Part shown: positions 28,157 through 38,216 of the stretch, piece by piece
Numbering within the stretch: position 1 is the stretch's first letter
How the letters are laid out: the number at the start of each line of letters is the position of its first letter
Assembly: GCF_012911815.1 (NCBI RefSeq)
Contig: NZ_JAATNW010000002.1
Location: forward strand, 62,001-126,000
Length of the DNA: 64,000 nucleotides
Reading direction: 5' to 3'
DNA from: Alteromonas ponticola
GTDB lineage: Bacteria; Pseudomonadota; Gammaproteobacteria; Enterobacterales; Alteromonadaceae
Notes under the pieces: model-generated
The model's input: the letters and a program-made list of their open reading frames with translations, nothing else
Told to the model about the DNA's origin: nothing
Database searches by the model: none
Position numbers and translations under genes: made by a program

Positions 28157-30043
28157 TTAAATTTGCTTGATACTGACCTCAGCTTCCTCACGCAATGCTT
28201 CAACAAAACTCTGGTAAGTCTGTTGGCTCTCCATCGTGGCCATGCGCTGGCGGAAAGAAGCCAGTGTAGCAGCATCAGGGTTGTCAGCATGATTCACTTT
28301 AACCAACTCTACTAAACCCACATCGCCGGATGTCAGCAAGGTAACATCTCTGCGCTTGTCATCTAATGAAAGTGTGAACAAAACATCCACCATATTGCGC
28401 GCTAACTGGCCGCCTTGACGTGATACTTGCTCAGCGGTTTGCCACTCTACATTCTGCTCGGCAAGCATTTCACTGATGTCTTCATTTGCATTAAGCTTTT
28501 CAGCCACATTCAGTGCCCAGGCTTCTGCGGCTTTCTGCGCTTTCTGATCGCGCAAGGTCGCTTCGATACCTTCTTTTACTTCAGCTAGTTCCTGAGTGCG
28601 TTGTGGCTCGTGCTCTCTGACCCGAATAAATGCCACCGTGTTGTCGTCTAACTCAATGATGTCGCTGTTAACGCGGTCCTGAATCAGTTCGTCAGAAAAT
28701 GCACGTTCGATTGCGTTCGGCGTATTGATTGGGGCCGGTGGTGTATTGCGGGTAAATAGCCCCGTTGTTTCAACCTTGACTTCAGCAATAGACGCAACTT
28801 CTTCCAGTGAATCAGGCATTTCGAATGCGACTTCAGCCATACGATTTTGCAGTTCAAAGAATTTTTCAGTCGCTCGGTCTGTGGCAATCTGTTCTTCAAT
28901 GGTTTCGCGCACTTCTTCCAGTGGCGTTACTGATTCAGGCTTAAGTTCGGTTAACTTAATAATGTGAAAGCCAAACTCGCTTTCCACTACGTCAGAAACA
29001 TCACCTTCACTTTTCAAGCTGAAAGCCGCTTCGTCAAATGCTGGATCCATCATGTCCGGAGAAATGAAATCTAAATCGCCACCATTTTCTGCAGAAAAGG
29101 CGTCATCTGAATGTGCCTTTGCAAGCTCAGCAAAGCTCTCACCATCATTTACCTTGCCAAGCAAATCTTCGGCTTTTTGTTTAGCCTGGTCCTGATCATC
29201 ACCAAATTCAATCAGTATATGCGAAACCCGACGTTGCTCCTCAGTAACAAAGCGCCCTTTGTTATCCTGATACCATTGATTGACATCGTCTTCTGACACA
29301 TCAACATCTTGCTTAAGATCATCAACCGACAGTACGACATAAGAAAGCGCTACCTGCTCTTCAGTATCAAACGCCGTGATATTGGCCTGATAGTAATTAT
29401 TAATGTCGTCTTCACTTACCTCAACACTTTCAGCAAAAGGTTCTGCGCTGATCTGCAGGTAACGTGCATCGCGTGTTTGTTGCTGTAGTTTAAACGCTTG
29501 CTCAGCTTCACTTGGCAGAGTAAATGATGTTGCAGTCAGTGCACGAGTAAGTTGCTCTCGCGTCAATTGCACACGCAAATAATTTCTAAAGTCAGCGGGT
29601 TTGAAGCCATTTTGGCGTAGGATACCCTGGAAACGGTCATTGTTGAATGTGCCGCCGACCTGAAATTCTGGCATTTTCAAGATGGAGTCGCGAATTTGCT
29701 TATCACTGACGCGCAGCCCCATTTCGTAAGCTTTTTGCTCTATCAATTTTTCGCCAATCAAGCGCTCAAGTACACTTTGTCTGAACTGTTCGGTGTACCC
29801 TTCACTTGAAAACAGTGAGGCTATCCCCTCACCATATTGCGCTTCCATTCGTGCGCGCTGATTCTGATAAGCACGTTCAAGCGTTTGTTGACTGATTTCT
29901 TCGCCATTTACCGTTGCCGCCGCAGCTCCACTTGACGAGGTCAGATAGCTACCTACCCCAGCGAATACGAAACTCAGAACAACCAGACCGATGATCACCA
30001 TCGCCCACGGCCCCTGTGAGCCTTCTCTGATTTTTTCTAGCAT
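28157..30043 (-). CDS. ppiD: Periplasmic folding chaperone PpiD
   Basis: PpiD, 628 residues, is anchored in the inner membrane by one N-terminal helix (about 16-37) with its bulk in the periplasm, where it helps newly exported proteins leave the Sec channel. The start MLEKIREGSQGPWAMVIIGL is characteristic. A SurA-N-like region follows (GEEISQQTLERAYQNQ), then a parvulin domain at about 270-362 (VSHILIEFGD and GGDLDFISPDMM to FGFHIIKLTE). Its place after hupB and lon is conserved. Confidence 0.96.
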   Translation of the reverse strand: MLEKIREGSQGPWAMVIIGLVVLSFVFAGVGSYLTSSSGAAAATVNGEEISQQTLERAYQNQRARMEAQYGEGIASLFSSEGYTEQFRQSVLERLIGEKLIEQKAYEMGLRVSDKQIRDSILKMPEFQVGGTFNNDRFQGILRQNGFKPADFRNYLRVQLTREQLTRALTATSFTLPSEAEQAFKLQQQTRDARYLQISAEPFAESVEVSEDDINNYYQANITAFDTEEQVALSYVVLSVDDLKQDVDVSEDDVNQWYQDNKGRFVTEEQRRVSHILIEFGDDQDQAKQKAEDLLGKVNDGESFAELAKAHSDDAFSAENGGDLDFISPDMMDPAFDEAAFSLKSEGDVSDVVESEFGFHIIKLTELKPESVTPLEEVRETIEEQIATDRATEKFFELQNRMAEVAFEMPDSLEEVASIAEVKVETTGLFTRNTPPAPINTPNAIERAFSDELIQDRVNSDIIELDDNTVAFIRVREHEPQRTQELAEVKEGIEATLRDQKAQKAAEAWALNVAEKLNANEDISEMLAEQNVEWQTAEQVSRQGGQLARNMVDVLFTLSLDDKRRDVTLLTSGDVGLVELVKVNHADNPDAATLASFRQRMATMESQQTYQSFVEALREEAEVSIKQI

Positions 30044-30269
30044 GACTTTACTTTAAACTCCATTGCTTTCGAAATATCTGTTTTCACTGTCGATCCGAAG
30101 ACAGACAAAAATTAGGCAGAATTATAACTCATTAATGCAGGTAAACGCGAAGTCTTTATACCGTTTAATCTGAACGCTGGCTAAGTAGAAAAAGCCGCAA
30201 AACGAAGTAGAAGTAAAACGAGAGTCAGCAAGTATCTGGTAAGTTATTGTGTTTAAACACTGCCTAAAT

Positions 30270-30303
30270 AAAAAAGGCGACAGCACCAGCCATCGCCTTT
30301 TTC
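30270..30303 (-). terminator. Intrinsic terminator of hupB
   Basis: Stem AAAAAGGCGA / TCGCCTTTTT around a 12-base loop, followed on the minus strand by a T-rich tract, just after the hupB stop. Nearly symmetrical, so it may act in both directions. Confidence 0.85.
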
Positions 30304-30316
30304 TTGAAATTGAAGC

Positions 30317-30589
30317 TTAGTTACAAGCGTCTTTCAATGCTTTGCCAGCTTTGAAAGAAGGAACTTTCGCTGCTGCAATTTGGATAGTCTCACCAGTTTG
30401 TGGGTTACGACCGCTGCGAGCTGAGCGCTCACGAACAGAAAAAGTACCGAAACCTACTAGTGCAACCTGATCGCCGTCTTTAAGCGCTGAAGTAACAGCG
30501 TCGGTAAAAGCGTCTAATGCACGGCCCGCAGCAGCTTTAGAAATATCTGCGCCAGCAGCCATTTGGTCGATAAGTTGAGACTTGTTCAC
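30317..30589 (-). CDS. hupB: DNA-binding protein HU-beta
   Basis: HU, 90 residues, a dimeric nucleoid protein that bends DNA. It begins [20 protein letters not shown], and the DNA-binding arm contains [20 protein letters not shown] with the conserved Pro of RNP. The C-terminus is [12 protein letters not shown]. The start codon is GTG (30589) with a strong AAGGGGA Shine-Dalgarno sequence. It has its own promoter and terminator between lon and ppiD, the usual hupB location. Confidence 0.97.
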   Translation of the reverse strand: MNKSQLIDQMAAGADISKAAAGRALDAFTDAVTSALKDGDQVALVGFGTFSVRERSARSGRNPQTGETIQIAAAKVPSFKAGKALKDACN

Positions 30590-30654
30590 AATTATGATCC
30601 CCTTCGATTGTTATTATACTAGTTGTCCTAACAAATAAATGTATTGCCAGAGAC

Positions 30655-30683
30655 GTTATAACAAGCTTGACAACTAACATCAA
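30655..30683 (-). promoter_or_regulatory. Putative sigma-70 promoter of hupB
   Basis: On the minus strand, TTGATG (30678-30683), a 17-base spacer and TATAAC (30655-30660). A TATAAT closer to the gene (around 30622-30627) has no good -35 partner and could be an alternative. Confidence 0.5.
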
Positions 30684-30852
30684 GCAATCCGTTACAATTT
30701 ATTAACTTTTTATGATTCGCTGCTATCCCTTTTGTGGCAAGGCTTCAAGCGAGTACCCGGTTAAGGTAACACAAGTTTAGAGAGTTGAAAGCCCTATTTT
30801 GCAAAAATTTGCGAAAACGCCGATTTTATGGCGATTTTTTGTACAAAAAATG

Positions 30853-30889
30853 CAAAAAAAGCGCTGCATGCCGCGCAATCTGCGGCATG
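30853..30889 (-). terminator. Intrinsic terminator of lon
   Basis: Stem CATGCCGC (30867-30874) / GCGGCATG (30882-30889) followed on the minus strand by cagcgc and seven T. It lies 17 bases after the lon stop. Confidence 0.8.
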
Positions 30890-30905
30890 AGCCAGGCTAA
30901 ACTGA

Positions 30906-33260
30906 TTATTTTGAACTCACTACCTGAAAGGATTCGACTGGTTCCTGCAATGCGATATCGAGTACATCGTCTATCCATTTTACGGGATGAATGGCTAAAT
31001 CCTTTTTTACATTCTCAGGAATTTCTTCCAAATCACGCTCGTTTTCTTTAGGAATGACAACCGTCTTAATTCCACCACGGTGTGCAGCAAGCAGTTTTTC
31101 TTTCAGACCGCCAATCGCCAATACTTCACCACGAAGCGTAATTTCGCCTGTCATGGCCACGTCGCAACGCACAGGATTGCCGGTTAAAGATGAAACCAGG
31201 GCTGTGCACATAGCAATACCTGCACTAGGCCCATCCTTTGGTGTCGCACCTTCCGGCACATGTACATGAATATCGCGCTTTTCGTAGAAATCACCGTTAA
31301 TACGTAACTTTTCAGCCCGGCTACGGACGACGGTCATCGCTGTTTGAATTGATTCCTGCATGACATCGCCTAACGAGCCAGTGAAAGTGGTTTTGCCTTT
31401 ACCTGGTACCGCGGTGGTTTCGATGGTCAACAGGTCACCGCCGACTTGCGTCCACGCCAGTCCGGTCACCTGACCAATCTGATTATCCTTATCCGCTTTG
31501 CCGTAATCATGACGTTGTACGCCAAGGAAATCTTTAAGATTATCCTGCTTCACTACGACCTTTTCTTTGCTCTTATTAATAAGAATATCTTTAACCGCAC
31601 GACGACAGATTTTCGAAATTTCTCTTTCTAGACTGCGCACACCCGCTTCACGGGTGTAATAACGGATAATGCCGATAATCGCCGAATCGGTGATCTCCAG
31701 TTCCTTCTTCTTCAAACCATTGCGTTCCATTTGCTTACTGATCAAATGGCGTGTGGCAATGTTCAGTTTTTCATCTTCTGTATAACCCGAAAGACGAATG
31801 ACCTCCATCCTGTCCATCAAGGGACCCGGCATGTTCATACTGTTTGATGTGGCTACAAACATCACATCAGATAAATCGTAATCTATTTCAAGATAATGGT
31901 CGCTGAACGTACTGTTCTGTTCTGGGTCAAGCACTTCCAATAGTGCTGAAGCGGGGTCACCACGCATGTCTGCAGACATTTTGTCAATTTCATCTAATAA
32001 AAACAGCGGGTTTTTAACGCCTACTTTCGCCATTTTCTGAATCAGTTTGCCCGGTAACGAACCAATGTAGGTTCTGCGATGACCGCGTATTTCAGCTTCA
32101 TCACGCACGCCACCCAGTGCCATGCGAACGTACTGACGGCCAGTTGCCTTGGCAATAGATTGTCCAAGCGATGTTTTACCCACACCAGGTGGGCCAACCA
32201 GACACAAGATTGGGCCTTTTAACTTTTTAACCCGTTGCTGTACTGCCAAATATTCAATGATCCGTTCTTTAACTTTTTCCAAACCATAATGGTCGGCATC
32301 AAGTACCTTTTCCGCTCTGGCTAAGTCCCGTTTGACCGGACTGCGCTTATTCCACGGCACATTGGTCAGCCACTCAATATAACTTCTGACCACCGTTGCT
32401 TCAGCAGACATGGGAGACATCATTTTAAGCTTTTGTAATTCTGCCTTCGCCTTTGTTTCGGCCTCTTCTGGCATTTTTGCATCCGCAATTTTCTTACTGA
32501 GTGCTTCAAACTCGTCAGGTGCATCGTCCAGTTCACCTAATTCTTTTTGAATAGCTTTCATTTGCTCATTCAAATAATACTCGCGCTGACTTTTTTCCAT
32601 TTGTTTTTTAACGCGAGTGCGAATTTTTTTCTCAACCTGCAATAAGTCAATTTCGCCTTCCATCAATGCCATTAGATACTCAAGCCGCTCATTGATGCTT
32701 TTCATTTCAAGTACTTTTTGCTTTTCCTGCAACTTCAGTGGCATGTGCGCAGCCATTGTGTCGGCAAGACGCGCGGCATCATCAATGCCGTTTAATGATG
32801 TCAGTACCTCAGGCGGGATTTTTTTATTGAGTTTTACATAACCTTCAAATTGAGACACTGCAGATCGAATCAGCACTTCCTGCTCATTTTCAGGAATTTC
32901 CTGATCAACAATCTTTTCAACGCCGGCAGAGAAATAAGGTTCAGATTGCGAAAATTCGCCAATCTCACCGCGCACATTTCCTTCGACTAGTACTTTTACT
33001 GTGCCGTCGGGAAGTTTGAGTAATTGCAATATTGTGGCAATGGTGCCAATCGAAAAAATGTCTTTTGATTCAGGTTCATCAACGCTTGCATCTTTTTGTG
33101 CGACCAAAAATATTTGTTTGTCATTTTCCATTGCCGCATCAAGACATCGAATCGACTTCTCGCGACCAACAAATAAAGGTATGACCATATGGGGGTAGAC
33201 CACGACGTCGCGTAGTGCCAGCACCGGAATTTCACTGCGATTTTCACGCTCAATTGTCAT
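30906..33260 (-). CDS. lon: ATP-dependent protease Lon
   Basis: Lon, 784 residues, the same length as E. coli Lon. It degrades misfolded and short-lived regulatory proteins in the cytoplasm. The N-terminal substrate domain begins with [20 protein letters not shown]. The AAA+ domain has Walker [11 protein letters not shown] (about 356) and Walker [10 protein letters not shown]. The protease domain has the catalytic Ser in [12 protein letters not shown] (about 679) and Lys about 43 residues later (in [14 protein letters not shown]). A heat-shock-type promoter lies upstream, and clpX, clpP and tig follow in the upstream direction. Confidence 0.98.
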   Translation of the reverse strand: MTIERENRSEIPVLALRDVVVYPHMVIPLFVGREKSIRCLDAAMENDKQIFLVAQKDASVDEPESKDIFSIGTIATILQLLKLPDGTVKVLVEGNVRGEIGEFSQSEPYFSAGVEKIVDQEIPENEQEVLIRSAVSQFEGYVKLNKKIPPEVLTSLNGIDDAARLADTMAAHMPLKLQEKQKVLEMKSINERLEYLMALMEGEIDLLQVEKKIRTRVKKQMEKSQREYYLNEQMKAIQKELGELDDAPDEFEALSKKIADAKMPEEAETKAKAELQKLKMMSPMSAEATVVRSYIEWLTNVPWNKRSPVKRDLARAEKVLDADHYGLEKVKERIIEYLAVQQRVKKLKGPILCLVGPPGVGKTSLGQSIAKATGRQYVRMALGGVRDEAEIRGHRRTYIGSLPGKLIQKMAKVGVKNPLFLLDEIDKMSADMRGDPASALLEVLDPEQNSTFSDHYLEIDYDLSDVMFVATSNSMNMPGPLMDRMEVIRLSGYTEDEKLNIATRHLISKQMERNGLKKKELEITDSAIIGIIRYYTREAGVRSLEREISKICRRAVKDILINKSKEKVVVKQDNLKDFLGVQRHDYGKADKDNQIGQVTGLAWTQVGGDLLTIETTAVPGKGKTTFTGSLGDVMQESIQTAMTVVRSRAEKLRINGDFYEKRDIHVHVPEGATPKDGPSAGIAMCTALVSSLTGNPVRCDVAMTGEITLRGEVLAIGGLKEKLLAAHRGGIKTVVIPKENERDLEEIPENVKKDLAIHPVKWIDDVLDIALQEPVESFQVVSSK

Positions 33261-33291
33261 ACGAATTCTCTTCTTGTTAATTGTGACTTTT

Positions 33292-33319
33292 TATATGGGG
33301 ATAATGACACAAAGTTCAA
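33292..33319 (-). promoter_or_regulatory. Sigma-32-type heat-shock promoter of lon
   Basis: On the minus strand, TTGAAC (33314-33319), 13 bases, then CCCCATATA (33292-33300). This matches the RpoH consensus (TTGAAA, 13-14 bases, CCCCATnT). It starts about 30 bases before the lon ATG, so the leader is short. E. coli lon is also under RpoH control. Confidence 0.7.
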
Positions 33320-33603
33320 TTAAAACGAGTTCACTTACTGCATAAAAAAGTTTGAAAATACAATGCATAATCCAGATCGTCAGTACGCAAAAAGCGAAAT
33401 TGCCAACCAAAAATTAAAACTGCCAGTCTTATGCGTATTCCTGTCGACTTAACGAACTCTGTTGTGTAACAGCTAAATGTTGTCAGACTACCCCAGATAG
33501 AGGTTTGGTTTAAACTGAATCAACGCCAAATGCCATCCCTTACCAAGCTAAATGCAATATCAGCATAGCAGTGATTTGAACTAAGCTGGGCTATGCCGAA
33601 AAT

Positions 33604-33637
33604 AAAAAAAGACCGGTATAAAACCGGCCTTTTTTTA
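33604..33637 (-). terminator. Intrinsic terminator of clpX
   Basis: Stem based on ACCGG / CCGGC, flanked by AAAAAAAG and CTTTTTTT, 13 bases after the clpX stop. The runs on both sides make it bidirectional in form. Confidence 0.85.
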
Positions 33638-33649
33638 CATAAAGTTTAA

Positions 33650-34924
33650 TTACTCGGATGCCGCTTTTTTATCGCTTTTACCGTAAATTAAAATGGGTTT
33701 TGATTCACCACGAATAACCGTTTCATCAATGACCACTTTATCCACATTTTCCATCGACGGTAGGTCGTACATCGTATCAAGTAACACTGCTTCAACGATA
33801 GATCTTAAACCACGTGCACCGGTTTTACGCTGCATTGCTTTTTTAGCAATTGCATTAAGTGCATCATCACGAAACTCAAGTTCTGTGCCTTCAATGGCGA
33901 ACAAGGCGCCATATTGTTTAGTGATAGCGTTTTTCGGCTCACGCAAAATTTGAATAAGTGCATCTTCACTCAATTCTTCAAGACTGGTAACCACCGGTAA
34001 GCGCCCAATGAACTCAGGGATCAAACCGTATTTTACCAAATCTTCTGGCTCAACCTGTTTAAACAGTTCGCTTATCTGCGGCTTATTTTCCTTGGATTTG
34101 ACGTTTGCCCCAAAACCAATACCCATCCCAGTATGCGCACGTTGCTCGATAACCTTATCAAGCCCGGCAAATGCGCCACCACAGATGAACAGGATCTTAG
34201 AGGTATCTACCTGCAAAAACTCCTGTTGAGGATGTTTCCGGCCACCTTGTGGCGGAACGGATGCCACCGTACCTTCAATCAGTTTCAGAAGCGCTTGCTG
34301 TACACCTTCTCCGCTAACATCACGAGTGATTGACGGATTATCAGACTTACGTGAAATTTTATCGATTTCATCAATATAAACTATTCCACGCTGCGCTTTT
34401 TCAACGTCGTAATCACATTTTTGCAGAAGTTTCTGAATGATATTTTCAACGTCTTCGCCTACATAACCGGCCTCGGTCAACGTAGTCGCATCAGCCATCG
34501 TGAACGGCACGTCCAACAGCCTGGCTAATGTTTCAGCTAATAACGTTTTACCACTACCAGTCGGGCCAATAAGCAAAATATTGCTTTTGCCTAATTCAAC
34601 GCCCTCATGCATATCGCCGTTACGTAAACGCTTATAGTGGTTATAGACGGCCACTGAAAGCACTTTTTTCGCATGTTCCTGACCAATGACATAATCATTC
34701 AAATGGTCATGAATTTCCTGCGGTTTCGGTAACGCATCCTGCTTTTGTTTAGGCGCGATTTCTTTGATCTCTTCGCGAATGATGTCGTTACACAACTCGA
34801 CACATTCATCGCAAATGAAAACCGAAGGGCCAGCGATTAGTTTCTTTACTTCGTGTTGGCTTTTGCCGCAAAACGAACAGTATAAGAGTTTACTATCACC
34901 GTCACCGTTCTTTTTGTCACTCAT
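33650..34924 (-). CDS. clpX: ATP-dependent Clp protease, ATPase subunit ClpX
   Basis: ClpX, 424 residues, the hexameric unfoldase that feeds substrates to ClpP. The N-terminal zinc-binding domain has Cys16, Cys19, Cys38 and Cys41. The AAA+ module has Walker [16 protein letters not shown] (about 123), Walker [10 protein letters not shown] and the pore loop [10 protein letters not shown]. The IGF-type loop that docks to ClpP is present as GIGFGANV. It follows clpP with a 78-base gap that contains an inverted repeat. Confidence 0.98.
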   Translation of the reverse strand: MSDKKNGDGDSKLLYCSFCGKSQHEVKKLIAGPSVFICDECVELCNDIIREEIKEIAPKQKQDALPKPQEIHDHLNDYVIGQEHAKKVLSVAVYNHYKRLRNGDMHEGVELGKSNILLIGPTGSGKTLLAETLARLLDVPFTMADATTLTEAGYVGEDVENIIQKLLQKCDYDVEKAQRGIVYIDEIDKISRKSDNPSITRDVSGEGVQQALLKLIEGTVASVPPQGGRKHPQQEFLQVDTSKILFICGGAFAGLDKVIEQRAHTGMGIGFGANVKSKENKPQISELFKQVEPEDLVKYGLIPEFIGRLPVVTSLEELSEDALIQILREPKNAITKQYGALFAIEGTELEFRDDALNAIAKKAMQRKTGARGLRSIVEAVLLDTMYDLPSMENVDKVVIDETVIRGESKPILIYGKSDKKAASE

Positions 34925-34944
34925 TACTCTTTGCCTCTGCCTTT

Positions 34945-34986
34945 CCTGAACGCTAATAAAAAGAAAATAGACTGCACGCGTTCAGG
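34945..34986 (-). repeat. Inverted repeat between clpP and clpX
   Basis: CCTGAACGC (34945-34953) and GCGTTCAGG (34978-34986) form a perfect 9-base inverted repeat with a 24-base loop. No T run follows, so it is not an ordinary terminator. It could be an RNA-processing hairpin in the clpP-clpX message or a regulator site. Confidence 0.5.
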
Positions 34987-35002
34987 ACTTATAATAACTA
35001 TA

Positions 35003-35629
35003 CTACTTAGTTGTCGCCGCGTCAGTTCGATTTGTCAAAACCTGATCGATAATACCGTATTCTTTTGCTTCTGTAGCACTTTGGAAATTATCTCTGTCAG
35101 TGTCGCGTGCAATGGTCTCATATTCCTGACCCGTATGCTGCGCTAACAACCGATTCAACTTCTCTTTGGTAGACAGTATTTCTTTTGCATGAATTTCAAA
35201 ATCAGACGCCTGCCCCTGAAAACCACCCAACGGCTGATGAATCATCACGCGCGCATTAGGTAAACAGTACCGCTTACCCTTGGCACCACCGGAAAGTAAA
35301 AATGCACCCATGCTGGCAGCCTGACCGACACAAACAGTGCTCACATCAGGTTTGATAAAATTCATGGTATCGTAAATTGCCATACCCGCTGTCACCGAAC
35401 CACCGGGTGAGTTGATGTAGAGGAAAATATCTTTTTCAGGGTTTTCGGCTTCAAGAAACAACATTTGTGCGACGATCAGATTCGCCATGTGATCCTCAAC
35501 CTGTCCTACCATAAAAATGACATTTTCTTTAAGCAGACGAGAGTATATGTCGTAAGAGCGCTCACCTTTCGAGGTTTGCTCTACTACCATGGGAACTAAC
35601 GCGTTATTTATTTCAAAATTATTTGTCAT
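35003..35629 (-). CDS. clpP: ATP-dependent Clp protease, proteolytic subunit ClpP
   Basis: ClpP, 208 residues, forms the 14-subunit serine protease chamber served by ClpX. The catalytic triad is visible: Ser106 in [11 protein letters not shown], His131 in [10 protein letters not shown] and Asp180 in DTDRDNF. The spacing between these residues equals that in E. coli ClpP. A short N-terminal propeptide is likely. It lies between tig and clpX. The tig terminator precedes it, so it probably has its own promoter, which I could not place with confidence. Confidence 0.98.
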   Translation of the reverse strand: MTNNFEINNALVPMVVEQTSKGERSYDIYSRLLKENVIFMVGQVEDHMANLIVAQMLFLEAENPEKDIFLYINSPGGSVTAGMAIYDTMNFIKPDVSTVCVGQAASMGAFLLSGGAKGKRYCLPNARVMIHQPLGGFQGQASDFEIHAKEILSTKEKLNRLLAQHTGQEYETIARDTDRDNFQSATEAKEYGIIDQVLTNRTDAATTK

Positions 35630-35650
35630 AGCGACTCTGGATTCTTCTCG

Positions 35651-35686
35651 TTAAAAACAAAAATGCTCGGAAGTATCCGAGCATTT
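35651..35686 (-). terminator. Intrinsic terminator of tig
   Basis: Perfect stem AAATGCTCGG (35661-35670) / CCGAGCATTT (35677-35686) followed on the minus strand by a T-rich tract. It separates tig from clpP. Confidence 0.85.
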
Positions 35687-35727
35687 AAGCAGTTGCCGAC
35701 AGGCAAAGTCAATGAGAGGTTACAAAT

Positions 35728-37032
35728 TTACGCTTGTTTGTTCATAACCTCGTCAAATTCCTTTTTAACTTCGGTGGTTTTTGCGTTTTCCATAACCCAC
35801 TCGATTGCCTGTTCTTCAAGAGCAACATTACGCATTTGTTGCATAAGCTCCTGATTATTCTTGTAGTACTCGATAACTTCTTGTGGATCTTCGTAAGCCG
35901 AAGCAGAAGATTCAATTAATGCTTCCACTTTTTTGTCATCCACTTTCAGTTCATTTTGCTTGATGATTTCACCTAGCAGTAAACCAATCGTTACGCGACG
36001 CTTAGCATTATCTTTGAATAGATCTGCTGGTAATTCAGGCATGTTCTGACCACCGCCTTGTTGGCTAAAGCGCTGCTTAGCTTGATCACGAAGCACGTTT
36101 ACTTCCTGGTCAATCAGGGCTTGGGGCAGGTCCAGCTCGTTCTTTTCTACCAGCTTGGCAATAACGTCTTCTTTAACTTTTCCACGAAGGGTGTGGTCAA
36201 GTTCGCGCTGCATGTTCTTACGAACTTCTGCTTTAAGCGCGTCAACACCACCGTCTTCAACGCCAAACAATTGTGCAAATTCGTCATCGACTTTAGGCAG
36301 CTTTTGACCTTCTACTTTCTTAACCGTTACCGCAAATACTGCGTCTTTACCTTTCAAGGCTTCAGCGTGGTAGTCTTCAGGGAAGGTGACTTCAACGTTC
36401 ACTTCGTCACCCGCCTTGGCACCCACTAACGGCTCTTCAAAACCAGGGATCATGCGGCCTTTGCCCAGCTCAAGGGTAAAGTCTTCTGCTTTACCACCGT
36501 CAAACTCTTCACCGTCAATTTTACCAACGAAGTCAATGACTACGCGGTCATCTTTCTTCGCTTTACGCTTAACTTCTTTCCACTCTGCGTGTTGTTTTTG
36601 CAGCGTTTCCATCATGTTATCCAGATCAGCGTCAGTGATCTCAACCACAGGCTTCTCTACTTCGATTTCGTTTACACCTTTGACTTCAACTTCCGGGTAA
36701 ACTTCAAACGCGGCCACAAACTCAAGATCTTCACCTTGCGCATCTTTAGTCAATTCAAACTTTGGCATACCAGCAGGATTAATTTTTTCCTGCACAATCG
36801 CCTGATAGAAGTTTTGCTGCATAACGTCACCAGCGACTTCCTGGCGAACAGCCTGACCATAACGCTTCTGGATAACACTCACTGGTACTTTGCCAGGACG
36901 GAAACCGTTAATGCGCTGCGTCTTCGCTAATTGCTGTAGGCGTGCCTTAACTGCAGAATCCACTGTATCTGCTGGAACAGTAATAGTAAGACGACGTTCT
37001 AAACCCTGGGGCGTCTCGACTGAAACTTGCAT
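35728..37032 (-). CDS. tig: Trigger factor
   Basis: Trigger factor, 434 residues, a ribosome-bound chaperone and prolyl isomerase acting on nascent chains. The ribosome-binding signature [18 protein letters not shown] is at about residues 42-60. The FKBP-type domain occupies about 150-240 ([37 protein letters not shown]). The C-terminal helical arms complete the protein. Its position upstream of clpP-clpX-lon is standard in gammaproteobacteria. Confidence 0.98.
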   Translation of the reverse strand: MQVSVETPQGLERRLTITVPADTVDSAVKARLQQLAKTQRINGFRPGKVPVSVIQKRYGQAVRQEVAGDVMQQNFYQAIVQEKINPAGMPKFELTKDAQGEDLEFVAAFEVYPEVEVKGVNEIEVEKPVVEITDADLDNMMETLQKQHAEWKEVKRKAKKDDRVVIDFVGKIDGEEFDGGKAEDFTLELGKGRMIPGFEEPLVGAKAGDEVNVEVTFPEDYHAEALKGKDAVFAVTVKKVEGQKLPKVDDEFAQLFGVEDGGVDALKAEVRKNMQRELDHTLRGKVKEDVIAKLVEKNELDLPQALIDQEVNVLRDQAKQRFSQQGGGQNMPELPADLFKDNAKRRVTIGLLLGEIIKQNELKVDDKKVEALIESSASAYEDPQEVIEYYKNNQELMQQMRNVALEEQAIEWVMENAKTTEVKKEFDEVMNKQA

Positions 37033-37439
37033 TATTTTACCTCAACTGTACGCCTATGATGACGTTTACTTTCCACCCTCTTTCCCGTTATTAGTCAAAA
37101 TAGCTGACATTTGAGCCGGGTTAGAGGTCACGATAGAGCAGTTATTGTTTAAACCACTCATACTCATTGGTTAAAAAAAGACGCGGTAGTATACAGCCCC
37201 GCGCAAGCAGAGTCGAGTGTAAATACTGGATTTAGATTAAATCGCGGAGCACGCAACTGACAATCAATGATTTAGCGGGTTTACAGAGTGAAAACAGACA
37301 CCCTTTTCGCTTCACTTAAGTAACGTAAGTGGGTGATAAAATTGCTACACCCAGGCGCCGATGAACCTGCGACCCGCGGCTTCGCCGCCAAGGGGTCTTG
37401 GCCAGGTTATTTTTATTACCTTGAAACTTGAAGATAAAA
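37033..37439. other. tRNA-tig intergenic region
   Basis: This 407-base gap carries the leader of tig and, at 37316-37400, a stretch resembling a tRNA T-arm (see separate entry). No convincing protein frame was found; the open frame that crosses it follows tRNA sequence. A clear terminator for the tRNA operon was not identified. Confidence 0.6.
37316..37400 (-). repeat. tRNA-like remnant or interspersed element
   Basis: On the minus strand this contains GGGTCGCAGGTTCA, 14 bases identical to the T-arm region of the adjacent tRNA-Pro, preceded by a GCGGC-GAA-GCCGC hairpin. No acceptor stem or anticodon arm can be drawn, so it is not a working tRNA. It may be the remains of a sixth tRNA or a dispersed intergenic element carrying a tRNA fragment. 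Confidence 0.4.
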
Positions 37440-37516
37440 TGGTCGGTGAGACAGGATTTGAACCTGCGACCCCTTGTACCCAAAACAAGTGCGCTACCAA
37501 GCTGCGCCACTCACCG
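37440..37516 (-). tRNA. tRNA-Pro (anticodon TGG), copy 2
   Basis: A 77-base cloverleaf with encoded CCA. The acceptor stem is CGGTGAG/CTCACCG, the anticodon stem CTTGT/ACAAG with loop TTTGGGT (anticodon TGG), and the T-arm GCAGG TTCAAAT CCTGT. It appears identical to the copy at 37898-37974. It is the last gene of the operon. Confidence 0.95.
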
Positions 37517-37537
37517 AAGAGAATACTTAGAAAATAA

Positions 37538-37622
37538 TGGTGCGGAAGGAGAGACTTGAACTCTCACGCCGTGAAGCACTGGAACCTAAATCCAGCGTGT
37601 CTACCAATTCCACCACTTCCGC
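37538..37622 (-). tRNA. tRNA-Leu (anticodon TAG)
   Basis: An 85-base class II tRNA with encoded CCA and a long variable arm (TGCTTCACGGCGT). The acceptor stem is GCGGAAG/CTTCCGC and the anticodon stem CTGGA/TCCAG with loop TTTAGGT (anticodon TAG). Confidence 0.95.
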
Positions 37623-37629
37623 AAAAAAG

Positions 37630-37706
37630 TGGGGTGGACGATGGGACTTGAACCCACGACAACCGGAATCACAATCCGGGGCTCTACCAACTGAGCTACG
37701 CCCACC
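37630..37706 (-). tRNA. tRNA-His (anticodon GTG)
   Basis: A 77-base tRNA including the extra 5' G that identifies tRNA-His, with encoded CCA. The anticodon stem is CCGGA/TCCGG with loop TTGTGAT (anticodon GTG). It lies 7 bases upstream of tRNA-Leu. Confidence 0.96.
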
Positions 37707-37793
37707 ATTGAGGTGTTGAAGTATACATCAAAGTGATACTTACACAATCACTATCTCGCTTACACTTCCGGTACTTATTTTGCCATTTTAAAA

Positions 37794-37870
<77 letters not shown>

Positions 37871-37897
37871 CCGGCGAATCTTCGCGTGCGAAAATAG

Positions 37898-37974
37898 TGG
37901 TCGGTGAGACAGGATTTGAACCTGCGACCCCTTGTACCCAAAACAAGTGCGCTACCAAGCTGCGCCACTCACCG
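37898..37974 (-). tRNA. tRNA-Pro (anticodon TGG), copy 1
   Basis: A 77-base tRNA with encoded CCA, same sequence as the gene at 37440-37516. It is the first gene of the operon, about 40 bases after the promoter. Confidence 0.95.
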
Positions 37975-38014
37975 ACTGTAGCGGTGTGAACTTCACTACC
38001 GTTACGGGGGGCGC

Positions 38015-38043
38015 ATATTACCGACTTGCCCCACCCCCGTCAA
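38015..38043 (-). promoter_or_regulatory. Sigma-70 promoter of the tRNA operon
   Basis: On the minus strand, TTGACG (38038-38043), a 17-base spacer and TAATAT (38015-38020), followed by a GC-rich discriminator (gcgcccccc). This is the layout of a stringently controlled stable-RNA promoter driving all five tRNAs. Confidence 0.8.
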
Positions 38044-38216
38044 ACACTTTTTTATGCAAAAAATTCATCCGCTCATTTGATCAGCAAATTGCTGCTTTTT
38101 TGATAGTTTTTACGGTTGAATGCAGCACAATTCGCAACGAGCTTTGGCATACATTTGAAAGATGTGTGAAAATAGCTGCAGTTCATTGTTTCCACTAAAA
38201 ACCATAAGCTTCCACT

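Larger units (their letters stand above)
30590..30905. other. lon-hupB intergenic region
   Basis: This 316-base gap holds the lon terminator (30853-30889) and the hupB promoter. No gene is seen in it. The part at 30785-30850 is A/T-rich with repeated gcaaaaa and gcgattttt words but no coherent reading frame. Confidence 0.7.
33261..33649. other. clpX-lon intergenic region
   Basis: This 389-base gap contains the heat-shock-like lon promoter (33292-33319) and the clpX terminator (33604-33637). Between about 33330 and 33600 I see no gene, only a 29-codon ATG frame at about 33363 that has no support. Confidence 0.7.

Noticed and set aside
30785..30860. AT-rich words repeated before lon's terminator, considered as a repeat array
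   Set aside because: The words are short and irregular, and are explained by the A/T-rich flank of the terminator rather than by a repeat unit.
33363..33452. 29-codon ATG frame in the clpX-lon gap
   Set aside because: No Shine-Dalgarno sequence, no hydrophobic or other distinctive character, and no other support.
37316..37510. Open frame of 64 codons on the minus strand
   Set aside because: Most of it is the tRNA-Pro gene and the tRNA-like remnant read as protein; no Shine-Dalgarno sequence and no protein-like conservation expected.
37537..37719. Plus-strand open frame over tRNA-Leu and tRNA-His
   Set aside because: It is antisense to two clear tRNA cloverleaves; such frames are common false gene calls.
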